Assembly (NCBI GenBank): GCA_013397455.1
Contig: VYZB01000340.1
Location: 680,685-744,684 of the forward strand
Direction of reading: 5' to 3'
Source: Crotophaga sulcirostris
Lineage: Eukaryota > Chordata > Aves > Cuculiformes > Crotophagidae
DNA length: 64,000 bases
Part shown: positions 1 through 12,676 of the stretch, piece by piece
Layout of the letters: every line of letters begins with the position of its first letter
Numbering within the stretch: the stretch's first letter is position 1
The notes under the pieces: generated by a model
The model's database searches: none
What the model was told of the DNA's origin: nothing
Seen by the model: the letters and a program-made list of their open reading frames with translations, nothing else
Position numbers and translations under genes: made by a program

Positions 1-10
1 AGGACAGAGC

Positions 11-31
11 TTTTTTTTTTTTTTTTTTTTT
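11..31. repeat. poly(T) tract, 21 T
   Basis: An uninterrupted run of 21 T. Avian CR1 elements do not end in poly(A), so this is either a plain mononucleotide microsatellite or the tail of a minus-strand retroposed sequence. I see no recognisable insert to its right and favour a simple repeat. Confidence 0.9.
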
Positions 32-3000
32 GCAAAAGGGTCCTCATATGTCTTGTACTTCAAATATAAAACACTCCAGGTGTTTATGATGAGTAAGAAG
101 AAAATCAGCATGTACAACATCTGTTATTGACTGTAACAATGAATTGAGTAGTTTTTTCTGTCTCCACTATCTGCAGTATGACTCAAAAGTAAAATCTAGC
201 AAAGAAAGCATAAAATATCTATATAGTTGAAACTTAAATTGTTATTTTCAATTCAAAACATAATGCTTTTAGACATTTTGGAAACTCTGAGAATAAAGGC
301 ACTCCCCAAAGGAAAATGTTTGTTTCTTTCAGACTGTAAGTTTACTTTATTTAGTATTTTACATGTAATGTTAAGCTAGGTCTACACAGATCGGAGCAGA
401 AAGTGTCACATTTACTCTGCCCATATCATGAGCCAACTAGATATGTGAGGTAGTTTGAGTCACATTTTAGTGAGTGTGTCCAGCCTGGTAATCTACACTG
501 CATGGAAGAATGTATTTATTGGGTTTTAGCATCATTTCTTACTCCTATAGACATGTCTACCTGTCTCTGTTACTTCAGGACAATGTGACAATCTGAACTG
601 GATTGCAGAGGTTTATATACACTCATACTGGAAAAAAAAAGTGCCAATACCATGAACTTCAAAAATACTAGACAGAAAAGAGCCAACAGAAGACATTTCC
701 CGTATTGGTGGAAGGCCTCATCCTCTGTCTGAATCTTTCTGTTTCTAAGGTTTCCTCATTTTAGCTCTAGACATCAAGATCAACAGAGACTAGGTAATGT
801 AAAACTGGAGAGCACTGCAATTCTAGGGTGAAGTACGGGAAAACTTGTACCAGTATCACGTGATATGTATGATCAGTAGCTTTGAAATGAACATATTAAC
901 AGAGCAGAGATGATAAGTGAAGATGTGAGTGGAGGCCAACCCCTCTACACATTGTATAAGGGGAGTTAGTTCAAAGCTGACTGGCTTCTTTCAACTCAAG
1001 CTATAGAACAGGTGAGATAATAGAAACAGAAACACCTGTGTCTTTGCTGAATTAGAGATAGGAAGGTGGGTAAGAAAATGAGCTGAGCTGATGCAATCAG
1101 CAACATCTTGTAATTTACTGGGATCCATCATAACTATGCAAAGCACCTGAGTAACAACAGCATGCATGAGATAAAGCCTTCCTGTCCTTGGATTAACAGG
1201 CTAAATGAGTCACAAGCATAGCTGAGTTAGATCAGGTGGGAGGCATCACAGCAAACTGCCAAACACTTCTGAAGCAGCCTGCTCATGGGACTGCATGGGC
1301 TCCTGACTCACAGCATGCGTTGAGGCACTTGTAGCGGAAATACAGTGCAAATCCTGCTGTTGCTCAGAGGTGAGTGTGAGACCAATCTCATCCACTGCAG
1401 GTACCAGACGGCCAGCCAGCCTCCTGCTCCCATTAACGCATTCCGAGACACCTCTGTGCTGACTGGTTACCTGGTAAATATATTTTATGCAGTGAACAGT
1501 TCCAGCTATTGCATTCCTGCTTCTGCGTGATATGTGTTGCACTCTACCTGTCCTTGGCAGGCCCTGTTAATGAGGATGGCTTAATGACATCTCCCTTTGA
1601 TACAATCATGCTGTGCTCTGTGTAGCAGTAGCTAGCTGCCAATCTGTCTTCGGGGTAAATTTATATTGATGATGCAGTTGCCTTAAATTACGTTCTTCAG
1701 CTTTACGTGTTCTGTTTGTCCTCACGTTTTTTTTTGTTTTGTAGCTTTGTTTTTCTGGCCTTATTTCCTAAGCAGGCTGGGTTTATGTGATCCCTTCCCT
1801 AGTCATTCTGGGTCCATGGCTAATGTTCAGAGAGGAATACCTCACTCACCGTGGCAGGAGAAGGTGGAGAGACTGTAAGATGAGAGGCGAGGGTAACTCA
1901 GTTAAAATAATTTCTGCATATTAGCACTGAACTCAATAACCACCATGCTTGTACTGGCAAATGCAGTTTAGGGAGTATCTTAGTTTAACATTTAACCATT
2001 TTTAACTTTTGATATCAAGGTTAAAAATGCTGATGGAAAGTCTTGAGACCATTTTTAAAAGCTCTTTCAGGGAGGAATATGCAGAATAAAGGAATGAAAT
2101 GGAGAGACTGCAGCATGAAATGTGCAACATGAGAAGTGTACAAGGTGCTGCGAAGGGTACCAGGAGATGAAGGAGTAACTGGAGAGGTATGAAAATATGG
2201 TGTGCATCTTGGATGACAAAGATTAGAGATCATGGTCACGAGAAGCAGGCTCTGGGGAAGGTGGCAGTGTTGAACCTTAGAATGAGGGCCAAATTGCATA
2301 CTAGGTACTTGATTAAAAACAACAAGAAAAAAAAAACGCAAAAACTTGGATGTAATTTCTGATCTTGTAATAAGAACATTTCTCTTCAGGTACTGAAAAC
2401 CAGTAAAAAATTCAAGGAGTGAATAAATAAATTACACAAAATGTTTGAATTTTGTGTTCAAATGTATAGAATGATAAAACCAATAGGAATCTTGTTTTGC
2501 ATCCCTCAGTCTTAACTTCTAAGTATTAAACAAAAAACTATTACTGATAAACAAATATAGAATTTTAGTAAGGTCAGTACTGTGATCTAAGTCAACTGTT
2601 AAATAAATAGGATAAGGGTTACTATTTCTTCCAGGAAATTTGATTTTCAGTTTGGAATCAGTTATATATTATTGCACTGTCATGTACATGTTCATTTTGA
2701 ATACAGACTTACATGTTGTTCCAGTTACTATTTTGGTGGTGTCAATTAAATCTTAAAACTCTTACAAGTTTTTCATACATTATGTTCATTTTTTTCCAAA
2801 ATGCCCTTTAGTCTTCCCTGTCATAATGTTCTAAATTCAAACATCTTCATGATTTATTTTGTGATGATAAGGGTGCATGGCAACCTCCATTGTTTTTTTA
2901 TCTTCACTGTCACCAGTATAAGCCCAAGGATTCACTGAAATGCAAATTTTCAGTCAGCATTTTCATTGATCAAAATGACTTTCCCCTTTCCTGTCCCTGA

Positions 3001-4489
3001 CAAGGAGAAGTCATATCTCAGATAATCTCCAAAATTCCTTTAGTCTTTCCTGGACCCTTATCCCACGCCAGCAGCTCATGTGGAAAAGGGAGGAATCAAT
3101 ATCTATTGAATGTGACTGACATGAGTGCTGAAGAGTCAGAATTCAAGTTCACTTCTGTCAATTCAGCCTGCTTTGAGTGAGAGAAGTTTGGAAAGTAACT
3201 AAGAAAGTGCACCAAAGCGATTGGATTAACAGCACAGAATAGCTGAGTCAGGCTGGGTGGTTGTTTTTTTGATTTTGTTTTGTTGGTGTTTTTTCTGTAA
3301 TATTCTGTATGCTGTAAAAGGCAGTTTCACCGGGTTTGAAACAAGCCACTCAAATGAGTAGAATGCATTAAATCCCTTTTGGTCCCTGAAACCACTGGTG
3401 GAGGTGAGGATGATTGTACCAGCAATCTGATTCACTAACTTGCCCAGCAGGGTAGGAGTTTCCTCCTCAGTCTGGAAGGTTTGTGGTCACTTCTCACATG
3501 CCTTGATGCACCAGGCTTTGAGCCATGGAGATTCTCCAGTTCTACCATGCCAGCTGCAGTGATTTCCCTGGGGGCAAGGAAATACCAACCTCGGCATCTC
3601 CTTGTCTGGGTGGGAGTCTGAAGAGGCGCTCTTCATTTTTCTGTAGCTCAGAGCCTTGAGGTGCAACAGGGAGAATCAGCCTATGCACTTCTTACGCTGG
3701 TTCCTCACTGCTTTACTAACAAACAGGTGTACCACTATTTGAGCTTTACCCCTCGCCTCCAGGTAGGACAGTAGCAGCAGTTTAAAACATTGCTTCATTG
3801 TGAGATGTGTGTATGGAGAATGACAAGGTGTTATTATACCTAAAGCTAATGCTGTGCATTATTGATTATGAGCTAGTTTGGGGCATAAATAGATAAATGG
3901 CAAAATTTCTTACCTTTATCTCTTATCATCTGAGCTAAAAGGAAGGTTACAGGGATTTGTCTAGTTCATAGTAAAGTGAAGGTTAATTAGTAAATACTTT
4001 TCAGAGCACTATTAAAACCTTCAGATTAAAGGTTTCAAATACTGCAAGTATAAACTATTCTTATTTATTATTAATATATTTACAGCTGCTCCAGGACATA
4101 TGTAAAACTCACTTCTAATCAAAAAAACTCTAATTAATTGTCATTTGGGACCAAATTTTTTCTGATTTTTTTTTTTTGGAGGGGGGAAGTGTCATTTTTT
4201 GAGTGAAAAGCCATCCACAAGAGTTACAATGGGTATTAATGAGCAGAGTTTTACTGATGCTAAGGGTCTCTACAGGAAAAAAGTATAACCATTAAAAGCA
4301 ATGCTTGATTACACACTCTAAATTATGCATAAGTGCAGCCTCAACTTTTCTTCCTGTTTTTAAGTCATTCCCCTGTGGTCTTTTCTTTGGTTGAGTTGAT
4401 CAAAGCAGGGTACTGAGGAGAAGAGTGGTGGCAATGCATCATCATTGCTTAGTTTTGAGCTCTGAGGAGCTGCAAGAGCATTTCCAACA
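32..4489. other. unique noncoding sequence, no gene recognised
   Basis: About 4.4 kb with no supported gene. Open frames here reach only 106 codons, lie on both strands and have no recognisable domain. The tract is moderately AT-rich, with small T/G-rich patches near 1728-1760 and 3260-3297. A short pair of splice-like signals on the minus strand at 1850-1872 is treated as chance. I recognise no transposable element, though old degraded ones could be missed by eye. Confidence 0.55.
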
Positions 4490-4584
4490 GTTGCCTGGTC
4501 TAAGCCACGCGGTTGCCTGGTCTAAGCCACGCGGTTGCCTGGTCTAAGCCACGCGGTTGCCTGGTCTAAGCCACGCAGTTGCCT
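4490..4584. repeat. minisatellite, 22-bp unit x 4.3
   Basis: A 22-bp unit starting GTTGCCTGGTCTAAGCC and ending ACGCG is repeated head to tail: 4490-4511, 4512-4533, 4534-4555 and 4556-4577, followed by a 7-bp partial copy. The first three copies are identical. The fourth differs only in its last base (A for G), which also removes its second CpG. Near-perfect identity points to recent expansion, so copy number is probably polymorphic. The unit is GC-rich with two CpGs, unlike the AT-rich surroundings. Confidence 0.97.
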
Positions 4585-6967
4585 ATTTCAGTGAGGAACT
4601 GGCCAGTTGACCTTTTTATTGGACCATGTCTCTTTGCCCTTGGGCAGGGGAAGTCCAGAGCTGAATTCTTTGCCTTGGACAACTGCTTTCTTTTGAGAAA
4701 TGGCAGCAGAGGACAAGTTCTGGACTTGTTATGTATTAGCAAGGTTATGAAATGAGGTTTATGGGTCTAATATTTATTTTATTAAAGTTTTACAGCTCCT
4801 TTTTAAACATCATTATAGAGTGTCAGTGTTTATTAGAGATCTGTGCATGTTTCCAGAGTGCTCACTGCTGTAGTTTCTTAGTACTTGAGGTGCCGAAGTT
4901 ATCAATTTGACTGTGAAGCTAAATTAGGCTGTAATGCCCTTGAGTATGTTTTTTCCAGATCAGGCAATAATCCCCATGATTATGGGCTCTGTTGTATATT
5001 AATTGACCGTGACTTGTTATGCATCCTAAACTGAAGATGCATAACCTATTTCAAGGTCAGTCATCTCCTAGCCAAATGTCTCAGAAGGGTGAATATTGAT
5101 GAATTCTAGTGTTAAAGGCAGCTTTCCCTTTAAGAAGTTAACTCTGTTCTTACATGCTTTTATATAACACATTCAAAGCTTGTCTTCTCTAGCTCTTAAC
5201 ACAGACATTTGTAGCAAAATTTTCAGGTTTTTATAATTAATGAAGAGAGACGATAAATTATTAACTTTAGAACCATGAGTAAATGCCTTTGCAAATGGTT
5301 GTTTGCTGGGAATGTGCAATTTTAATTGTGCTCTGGTGAAGTTATCTGTGAAGCTGTGGGATGTGAGTTATAGGGCTTGCTTGGAGAAGAAGAAATTGTA
5401 CTGTATGAGGAAAAAGAAAATTCGGAATACTTAAGAGGATTTGAATTAGTAGGCACTGGAAATGAAACGTGCTGTTTGAATTGCATTCTAGTGTTTTAAT
5501 CCATGTTAAGGACCCTGTGGTTGTAGATTTGCCTATGTAAGCTCTCTGACTGAATGGGAGTATTCTGTAATGAAAGGCTGGACAGTTGGACCCAAGTTCA
5601 TGTGTAGTGATTGTGAATCTCAAAAAGGAAAGGAGACAAAAAAGGTGAATGGAAGAAAGAGGAGAAAATTTGCTTTACTGAACTTTGCTGCGGTAAATGA
5701 AGCCATTGAAGGCATTTTGAAAATGGCCTCCAAGCTGACGATTTTATAGCAGCAAATGTCTTTTCCTATTTCAGTGAAATATGTTATAGAAATTTTAGTT
5801 TTCTATCATCATAGATTTTTCTTTAGTGATATGATGAATATGAAGCTTATCATATTCTAGACATGCATCTGTTTCTGTGTTATTAAAATGACCTGCATTT
5901 CCCTAAAGCCTTCTGTGTGTATGTCTCAGTGGTCTTTATTAAGGTGAACTAATGACCTAATCATTATTATCTCAAAGCCTTCCAAATAGAAAACTCAGAC
6001 TGAAATATTAAGTTGATGGAGACTGAAGAGGAAACTGGCAAGGACACTGGCATAAGAACTTAATAGTCCTGTCCTCAGCCTACTCTGTTTTTAATACCGC
6101 TGTGTCTTGTCGATGACTTGAAGCTTATGTAGCATTTTGTCACCAGTTCTCAGCACTGATTCAAGATGTTTCATAGTCTTTTTAGTACTGGTATATTAGC
6201 ACAAGAATAGTCACCTGAATTGAGCTTAATATCAAAAAATCATATAAAGAAATAATTACACATATTTCTTGGGCAAGATAGAAGCCAATAAGCTTAATTA
6301 AAATAATTATGAATAGGACATAAAATACTATGCCAAAATTATTCTTTTTCTTCATTTACAGAAAGTTATTTTTGTGTCATAATTTATTCAAAGGATTTTC
6401 TGTTGTAACCGAACGGGAACAAATGCTGCACTATACCTTATACCTTGTGGACAGCATAGCACTTCTTTCTTGGAAAAAAAGGATGAATAAGAAGCTTCTT
6501 CTATACTTTTGACAGCCACATAATATCCTACATTCTGAAAGCTTCATTTTTTATAATTTCATTGCTCATTTTGTATTTGTTGTTTAAAAACTATACCTCG
6601 TGCATTTTTAAGTCATTTTGCAGCAACAACATGAAAAAAACCCTCAGCACAGGGTACAGCTGAACACCTGTGTTTACTAACTCTATTCAACCACTCCAAA
6701 CCTTGCTGGTTTCTAAAATACAAACCAAAGTAAGCAGTACTAGCAAACCTATGGATCCATATAGAGATGTGCTGTCCAGCTCCCAGGCTGTGTAGACCTG
6801 ATGCTGTGGCTGTGTTTACTTCCCTAGACACACTTTATGTTGCCAGCACAAGTAAGTTTAACCAGGTGCCAAATGAGACTGCAGTTGAGAATAAGGCTCC
6901 AAGACAGAAAATGGACAAAATAGTGTTCTCCGCTATTTGTCTATTTTTGTTTTGAAAGAGAAAAGTC
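4585..6967. other. unique noncoding sequence, possible conserved element near 4.74-5.25 kb
   Basis: No gene is recognised. The part from about 4740 to 5250 is free of recognisable repeats and rich in homeodomain/POU-like words (TATTAATTGA, TTATGCATCC, GATGCATAAC), in the style of vertebrate conserved noncoding elements. That is an impression of texture only; no alignment was possible. The rest is ordinary AT-rich sequence with open frames of at most 93 codons. Confidence 0.4.
5016..5045. repeat. 10-bp perfect inverted repeat with octamer-like arms
   Basis: GTTATGCATC at 5016-5025 is followed, after a 10-base spacer, by its exact reverse complement GATGCATAAC at 5036-5045. Each arm contains TATGCAT, related to POU-domain (octamer-type) binding words. 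The arms are therefore divergent copies spaced one helical turn apart. Structure is seen directly; transcription-factor binding is inference. Confidence 0.8.
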
Positions 6968-6985
6968 ATAATAATAATAATAATA
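6968..6985. repeat. (ATA)6 microsatellite
   Basis: Six uninterrupted ATA triplets, followed by a short TATATAA stretch. A simple sequence repeat in AT-rich DNA with no gene nearby. Confidence 0.95.
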
Positions 6986-8694
6986 TATAACTTCACAGAT
7001 TTTCCTTGCATTCTACTGAAGAAGATTTTGCAAGATGGATATGTTCGTCGTTATTGAAAAGAGTAAAAATCCTAAAATGAAGAAATTCCTGAGAACTGTC
7101 TCCCTTAAACGATTCAGTAGTCTGCTCATTTTGAGGTATATTGCAACTGGGAGGCAAACTGTATATTTTTAGAGAAGGAGGTAGGAGGTAAGCCATGTTA
7201 TTATATCTGGTATGTTCCTCATCCCCCAGTTCTAAAATTAAATCCCTGGCTGGAATTTAAGCTGGATGCCTGAAGCTGGCTAAAAAGACCGGAATTTCTT
7301 AGTCCTTCTGGATGGAATTCATTTCATGTAATACCGGTATAATAGAGATGTCTCTATATTGAACTGATCACCTCCACCTTCTTTTATAATGAATGTTGAG
7401 AAATAGGTGGTTTTAGGTCTGCCTTCTTTCAGGTCTGTACATCAGATTAGATGAATTGTGCCCTTAAAGTAACCATTTTTCTTTTTTTACTGTGAAGCAA
7501 CTAGCTTATATGTAATTCAATATATTCATCTGCATTTGATTATATCAATCCCACTCTAAAGTGTGTGTTGCATAATAAAAAAGGACCACTCCCCAAAGTA
7601 AATTCAAAATCCACTAGACTAGCTTAGAAATGCTGCTCAATCCAAGGTCATTGCTGCTTGATTTAACTTCTCATTCTATACACTGCCCATCTCGCCTAAT
7701 GAATTATGTTTAGCTGTCCATTAGCCTTGCAGAATATAGTGCCTCTCTCCTTTTTCCCCTTTTACATTAAACATCACATTGATACATAATAAAAATGTCC
7801 ACAAAAATATACAACCATAGAAAAATGTTACATTCAGTTATTTTGAGCCTAAATTTTCACAGCATGATTTCAGAACGGATGTGATTTCTTTTCATCAATA
7901 AAGTCAGATAAATACAGCCATAGTACAGTTTTTTTGTGGTTAGTGGAACTTTTATCTCTCATCTCACTGTCATTTATCTAGAAGCATGAGGAAGACTCTG
8001 CACATGAGTGTGGCTCATTCAGGAAGATCCTATATATGAATGTTAAAGAAGAGATTTAGTAGATAGGTGATTTTTGTGTTGTAAATCAAAGACAGTTTAA
8101 AATTAATTCTGTGATAATGGGGATAATGTGGCTTTTAAACCATTCAACTCTATAAAGGGATGCTTCTAGGTGCATGGAGAATGGAGACATTAAGCTCAGA
8201 TTTTCCATGGGATTTCTGCTAACCAGCTGGCCTGATGGTTTCTTAGGGGCGTATGCCAATATGCCAAGAGAAATATCTTCTTGTATTCTGCAGCTTCTCA
8301 AGAGGCACCTTAGAGCTTTTGAGTAAAGCTCTTGGATCCACTACCATCTGTCATGCGATGAGTAAATCCACTTCCTAGATAGACGGATGGATGATTGTCT
8401 TGCCACGTCATGAATGTAAACTTTAAATTGTTTTGGTGAGGAAATAATAGAGGATTACTCAGGAACAAAGTGAGTCCACAAGAAGATTTCAGTAAGATGT
8501 ACCAGTAAGAAGGACACTGGGGGCCAAACTCATTGAAAAGTGAAATTCATTGGTGACCTATTAGAAACTCAATGTTTTCCGACAATTTGTTTTTCCTGTA
8601 ATGAAGATACACTGGTGTTTTCTGTTGTGACTATAGGAATGCACTGGGATATTTCAGAGATCAGTGAAATAGCTTAGCGAGATGATCTTTACTT
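6986..8694. other. unique noncoding sequence, nothing recognised
   Basis: AT-rich sequence without a supported gene, RNA gene or recognisable repeat. Open frames reach only about 70 codons and lack any domain. Confidence 0.5.
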
Positions 8695-8732
8695 ACTAGG
8701 TGATCTTTATGGTCACGTCCAACCCAAACCAA
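8695..8732 (+). mobile_element. CR1: probable CR1 3' tip (very short)
   Basis: The words TAGGTGATCTTTATGGTC and GTCCAACCCAAACC follow the CR1 3' end pattern (GATGATCTTTAAGGTCCCTTCCAACCCAAACC in family consensus order). Only about 38 bases match, the terminal octamers are missing and upstream sequence is not clearly CR1. CR1 copies are usually severely 5'-truncated, so this is plausible but not secure. Confidence 0.4.
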
Positions 8733-10897
8733 GTACCACTGTTTCTACTGTGACTGATGCAAGTAATGTGCTAGGGCTGTAACTAGCTGGTCTCGGACAG
8801 TGGACTCTTATGAGATACTCCCTACCCTTTTTTTTTTCTGTAATGTACTGTGGCATGATGAATTCTCCAAATACCACAGTAGTGTTTGCACTTTCATTAG
8901 AGGATAATATACATAAACAAGGTTGGCTGCAGGGACAGGAAAGTGAATATTTCTGTTTCCAACTGAACATCCTTCTAACAGAGATGCAGAATCATATTGC
9001 CTCCTGTGTTTTAGCTACATACCCCTATGAATATTTTTCTTCTTTACAATCCAATACGACAACTCCAATGGGATCATTATTCCCACTTCATCCTTTCCTT
9101 CTGTCTGACAACTGGGTTACATTCTTGAGAAAAGAGAGGTGTGATACCAAAATCCCTCCTGCTGAAGGCAGCTTTGGAAGAGACCTTTTTTTTTCCTGCT
9201 TCTTGGATAGAGGCAATCCTAGACTGGTATAGAAAAGATGAAAACGGTTCCCTTCATTCTTACTCATCAACCTTGTGCTACCAATGGCAATTGTCACTGA
9301 TGCTGAGATTTTATTGCTTCACAGTAAAGGCTCTCATATGAACAGCTGACTCTTTCCATAATGAATTTGCAACCTTGCTAATGTAATGGTGACCAATGTA
9401 CGTATTAGGATTTTTCACTTTTTGTCTACCAGTTGTATTTCTTCTGCTATGCTTACTATTTTTCTAACAGAAAATCTGATAAAGTAGGACTATTCTTAAT
9501 TTTCTCATGTATGGCAAGAGAATTATTTATACTTATAAATCCTAGGCTTGAAACAGAATAATTTTTTAAATTATGTGTTTATTGTTAAAAGCCAAGTAGA
9601 TTTTGTTCACAAGTAGTTAAATACTAATGCTCCTTTCTTTTATTTCTGATTATAAAGAGTATGAATACCTCAATGTCAATCACATTTAGATGGTGAATAT
9701 CAGTATTCAAAACTGGCCCTGATTTCAACCAAGACAGTTGGAACACATGACTCCAGAGGTCCTTGCAGCCTAAATGATAGTCTATAACCATTACAGAATA
9801 TTTTTGACAAAACTTCTACATAAGTTCCCTTTTTCTGGATTTTTGTGCCTTTTTTTGTTTTCCTTGAACAAACACTTCCCCTCCCTTTCACGTAAAGTAG
9901 CTCTTTAAACTTGCTGGAAGATTGCTTTTATTTCCAAGGCAAAATGCTGGCAGCTATTGCAGAGTGATTCCTGTTGTCTACGTTTAAACAGTGATGCCTA
10001 ATCATTATAAAATGATCCATCTGGGGTTTTATTCTACAGAGGGGACTTTCTGTGCTATGAAAAGACACAAAGCATGTGACACAGGGATATTTTAGTATGA
10101 GAACATAGCAAATGCTCTGTCTTATAGCTTTCTAGATTCTTGATCTTCCCCTAAACCTTAAACAAGAGCATGTAAAGCTTACTTGTGGAAACGGCAAGTT
10201 GCTGACACAACTGTCCTGTTCTTTATTTCGGGTAAGATTGTGCCTATTGGCGTAGCCTTGAGCATGAAGTCGTGTGTGAACTGCATCATTGTTAATGCCA
10301 GCCTGGGGAAGTATGGTGACTCAGATATTCCTCTGAATCACATTTTCTCTTCTGCTTCTTCCTTGCTCTGAGGGAATAGTAATTTACTTCTGGAAATTAG
10401 TATCTCTCTGCAGTGGCGCAGCTGTTCTAACCAACAAGTCTGGAAAAAGGCTTCCATCTCTTCCCCTTTCTCCCTATTTTTCCTTTTGCTTACCTGTTTC
10501 AAAGGTAAATAGTCTGGTTTACTCCTACACACTCAGGCCTAAACATTGGGTAGTTTGCTTAGAGCTCTAATTGCAGGGTTCTTCCATTCTCTCATGTGTG
10601 GGTGCGTACTTGCAGACTAAACCCTGCAGAGAAGACTCCAGATGAGATATGGCAACCAAGAAAAAATGAACAGCATTTTATTTTGTCTTAGTCATTCAAG
10701 TAGCACAGGACTGATAATTTGGAAATTTTGTACCAATCCATTAATTTAATTTTTCTTTACCAATTCACTTGTAGTTTTAAACAGCAAACAGATTCAGTCC
10801 TAATGAAATCTGAAACAGAATCTGTTAACCTCTAGAACTGTATCCTCTTCCTGATTCTTGCCAGTTTGAATGGAATTTTCATGACATTTTTGTGTGG
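8733..10897. other. unique noncoding sequence, nothing recognised
   Basis: No gene is recognised. A 140-codon open frame at 8810-9232 (+) is one of the longest in the window, but it overlaps other frames on both strands and its translation has no domain or signal I recognise; I treat it as chance. No clear repeat is seen between the two flanking CR1 tips. Confidence 0.5.
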
Positions 10898-10985
10898 GAT
10901 GTGTCCCTGCCCATTACAGGGGGGTTGGAACTGAATGATCTTTAAGGTCCCTTCCAACCCAAGCCATTCTAAGGTTCTATGATTT
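10898..10985 (+). mobile_element. CR1: CR1 LINE, 3' end fragment
   Basis: A 5'-truncated CR1 in plus orientation. Diagnostic words in order are GTGTCCCTGCCCATTACAGG, GGGGTTGGAACTGAATGATC, TTTAAGGTCCCTTCCAACCC, then CCATTCTAAGGTTCTATGAT, which is the octamer-type CR1 tail. Only the last ~88 bases of the 3' untranslated region remain, typical of non-LTR elements that stop early in reverse transcription. It has few differences from the remembered consensus, so it is not among the oldest copies here. Confidence 0.93.
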
Positions 10986-12463
10986 TAGCTGGTGACATCA
11001 GCCCCTGGACGTTTGTTCTGCCACTGCTGCCCATGACAAGGACATTATATGTGGAACTGGATGAGCATCTTATACTGCCATCCTTCCTACAAGTGTATAA
11101 CTGGATAACGGTTATCAGCACTAATTATGCTATAGGGGAACGAAAAAAAAAAAGCCTTTTTTTACTTTAACACATCTATACAAAACTTCACCAGCTCAGG
11201 TCTAACTGTTATATACTGTTGCATCTGAGTTTATTCTGATTTGGTGCTGAAGTGTCAATCACTTTGCCGTGTTAGGAGAGTGTTGGTGAATGAAACACAC
11301 GCACATGTCACTTTTAAAAATTCAATTTACTTTAATACAACTGTATAGTAACAGATAATACTTTATATAACATTTCTGAATTGCAGAAGCAGAATGTGGT
11401 GAAGAGCAAACCAAAAAGCAATTATTTTCCTATGCTGAAGGAGGGTAGGGCATTGATCAGGTCCTGCACCCTCAACCAGGGGAGATACTGCTGGAGCAAT
11501 GTTATCCTTGTTTCTCCTTTGTGCTTATTCTTATTCTTGCTGGGACTTGCCCTTATGCACCTTGTTGTTTCGTTATATGTAGCTAGTTTTATGTGTTTGG
11601 TGTATGTTTTTTATTTTCCCTATTGTGCTGCAAAATCTGCTGAGCTCTCCAAGTTGCTCTCCTTTGGGGGCCAGGAACTGATCATTTGCAGTATGTGCTT
11701 CCCCCCTGGGGCCTCAGTGTTATACCAAGTCTGTTCTTCCTAGATGCTTACTGTCATCCTGTGCTTTTACTCTCAAGGACCCTTTCTAGAATGTAGACTT
11801 TATTATAACCACAGTAAACAGTTACTCTAACAAAACCCTGTAAGGCTGCTGTTGACCACAGCTGGTGTAGACATTGCGAAGATCCAACTTATTTCTTTTG
11901 CACTAGGGGCATCTGCTACATTCACACATGCCTTAGTCTAGACCTCAACGTTCTATCTTATGGTGAATAGCAATCATTAATGTTTTTACATTTGGTACTG
12001 ATGAGGAAGCATAATGTTTGTATTGCTATAGTTACAGGAGGAAGCATACAAACATTCAGAATAAGTCTTTTGTCAAGAGCTGCAGTAGGCCTGGAGGGGT
12101 AAAAATCCTCTACAATACAAATTCATTGCTGAGTGTCTCCAGTGTATATATAAATGTTGATAACCATTCAAAGGATAAACAGAATGCTACAATAAATTAT
12201 AATGTACTTTTTACTTTGTCTGCCAAATAGACCTGATCCAAAAATTGTTTCAGTGGTGCTACATTTTTCTACTTAACTCTGTTATGTATCTTTTTTTCAG
12301 CTTGAGGTTGTTACCCGAATGGGGAATCAGAAAGAACAGGGAATGTTCTGTATTGTATTAAGAGAGCTGTTAAGAGAAATCTGTGTTCGGATCACAGATA
12401 CTTTTTTTTAAAGAATATGCCATGGTGCAGTTACCCATAAAGAGGTTTACATGAAACACCATG
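10986..12463. other. unique noncoding sequence, nothing firm recognised
   Basis: A 120-codon plus-strand frame at 11381-11743 is hydrophobic in the middle (runs of L, F, V, Y) but has no recognisable domain, and T-rich DNA commonly encodes such runs. A patch near 11660-11730 (TTTGGGGGCCAGGAACTG...) faintly resembles the 3' part of an old amniote SINE, too weak to annotate. A strong polypyrimidine acceptor-like site ends at 12300, but no good donor follows within 120 bases. Confidence 0.45.
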
Positions 12464-12471
12464 GCATATAA

Positions 12472-12676
12472 CAGGACTGTCAAACTCACAGCTCCTGCCA
12501 TTCTCCTGCTCCTGCAGCGTAACGCGTGTCTCACACGCTGCACACGTGCCCATTGCTGGTAGGAGTGCAGGGGCAAGGAGCTCGGTGCTGCCAACGGGTA
12601 GAAACAAGGTGTTGGGCTGGATAAAACAAGGTGGAGGGACGGATACGGCCTGTGGACCGTGAGTTTGACACCCCTG
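12472..12676. mobile_element. non-autonomous hAT DNA transposon (MITE), complete
   Basis: A 205-bp element bounded by 18-bp terminal inverted repeats. The left end is CAGGACTGTCAAACTCAC and the right end GTGAGTTTGACACCCCTG, matching at 16 of 18 positions. The CAGGGGTGTCAAACTC terminus is characteristic of hAT (Charlie-like) elements. The flanking 8-mers GCATATAA (12464-12471) and CCGTATAA (12677-12684) agree at 6 of 8 positions, the length expected for a hAT target-site duplication. There is no transposase frame, so mobilisation needed an autonomous relative. The interior is CpG-richer than its surroundings and contains a hairpin, GCGTGT at 12524-12529 with ACACGC at 12533-12538. The decayed duplication and ends indicate an old, immobile copy. 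Confidence 0.9.

Noticed and set aside
1850..1872. Minus-strand 23-nt interval with good acceptor and GTGAGT donor
   Set aside because: Too short and not a multiple of three; such pairs are expected by chance in 64 kb on two strands.
6829..6852. 24-nt interval between TTACTTCCCTAG and GTAAGT on the plus strand
   Set aside because: Very short, exon end before the donor is non-consensus (CAA), no further support.
8846..8881. 8-bp inverted repeat TACTGTGG/CCACAGTA
   Set aside because: Arms of this length with a 20-base spacer are expected many times by chance in 64 kb.
8810..9232. 140-codon plus-strand open frame
   Set aside because: No domain or codon pattern visible, overlaps other frames, and begins in a T-run.
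11650..11735. Resemblance to the 3' part of an old amniote SINE (GGGGCCAGGAACTG type)
   Set aside because: Only scattered matches over about 80 bases and no polymerase III promoter boxes found upstream.
11381..11743. 120-codon hydrophobic plus-strand frame, possible membrane protein
   Set aside because: Hydrophobicity is explained by T-rich composition; no recognisable family.
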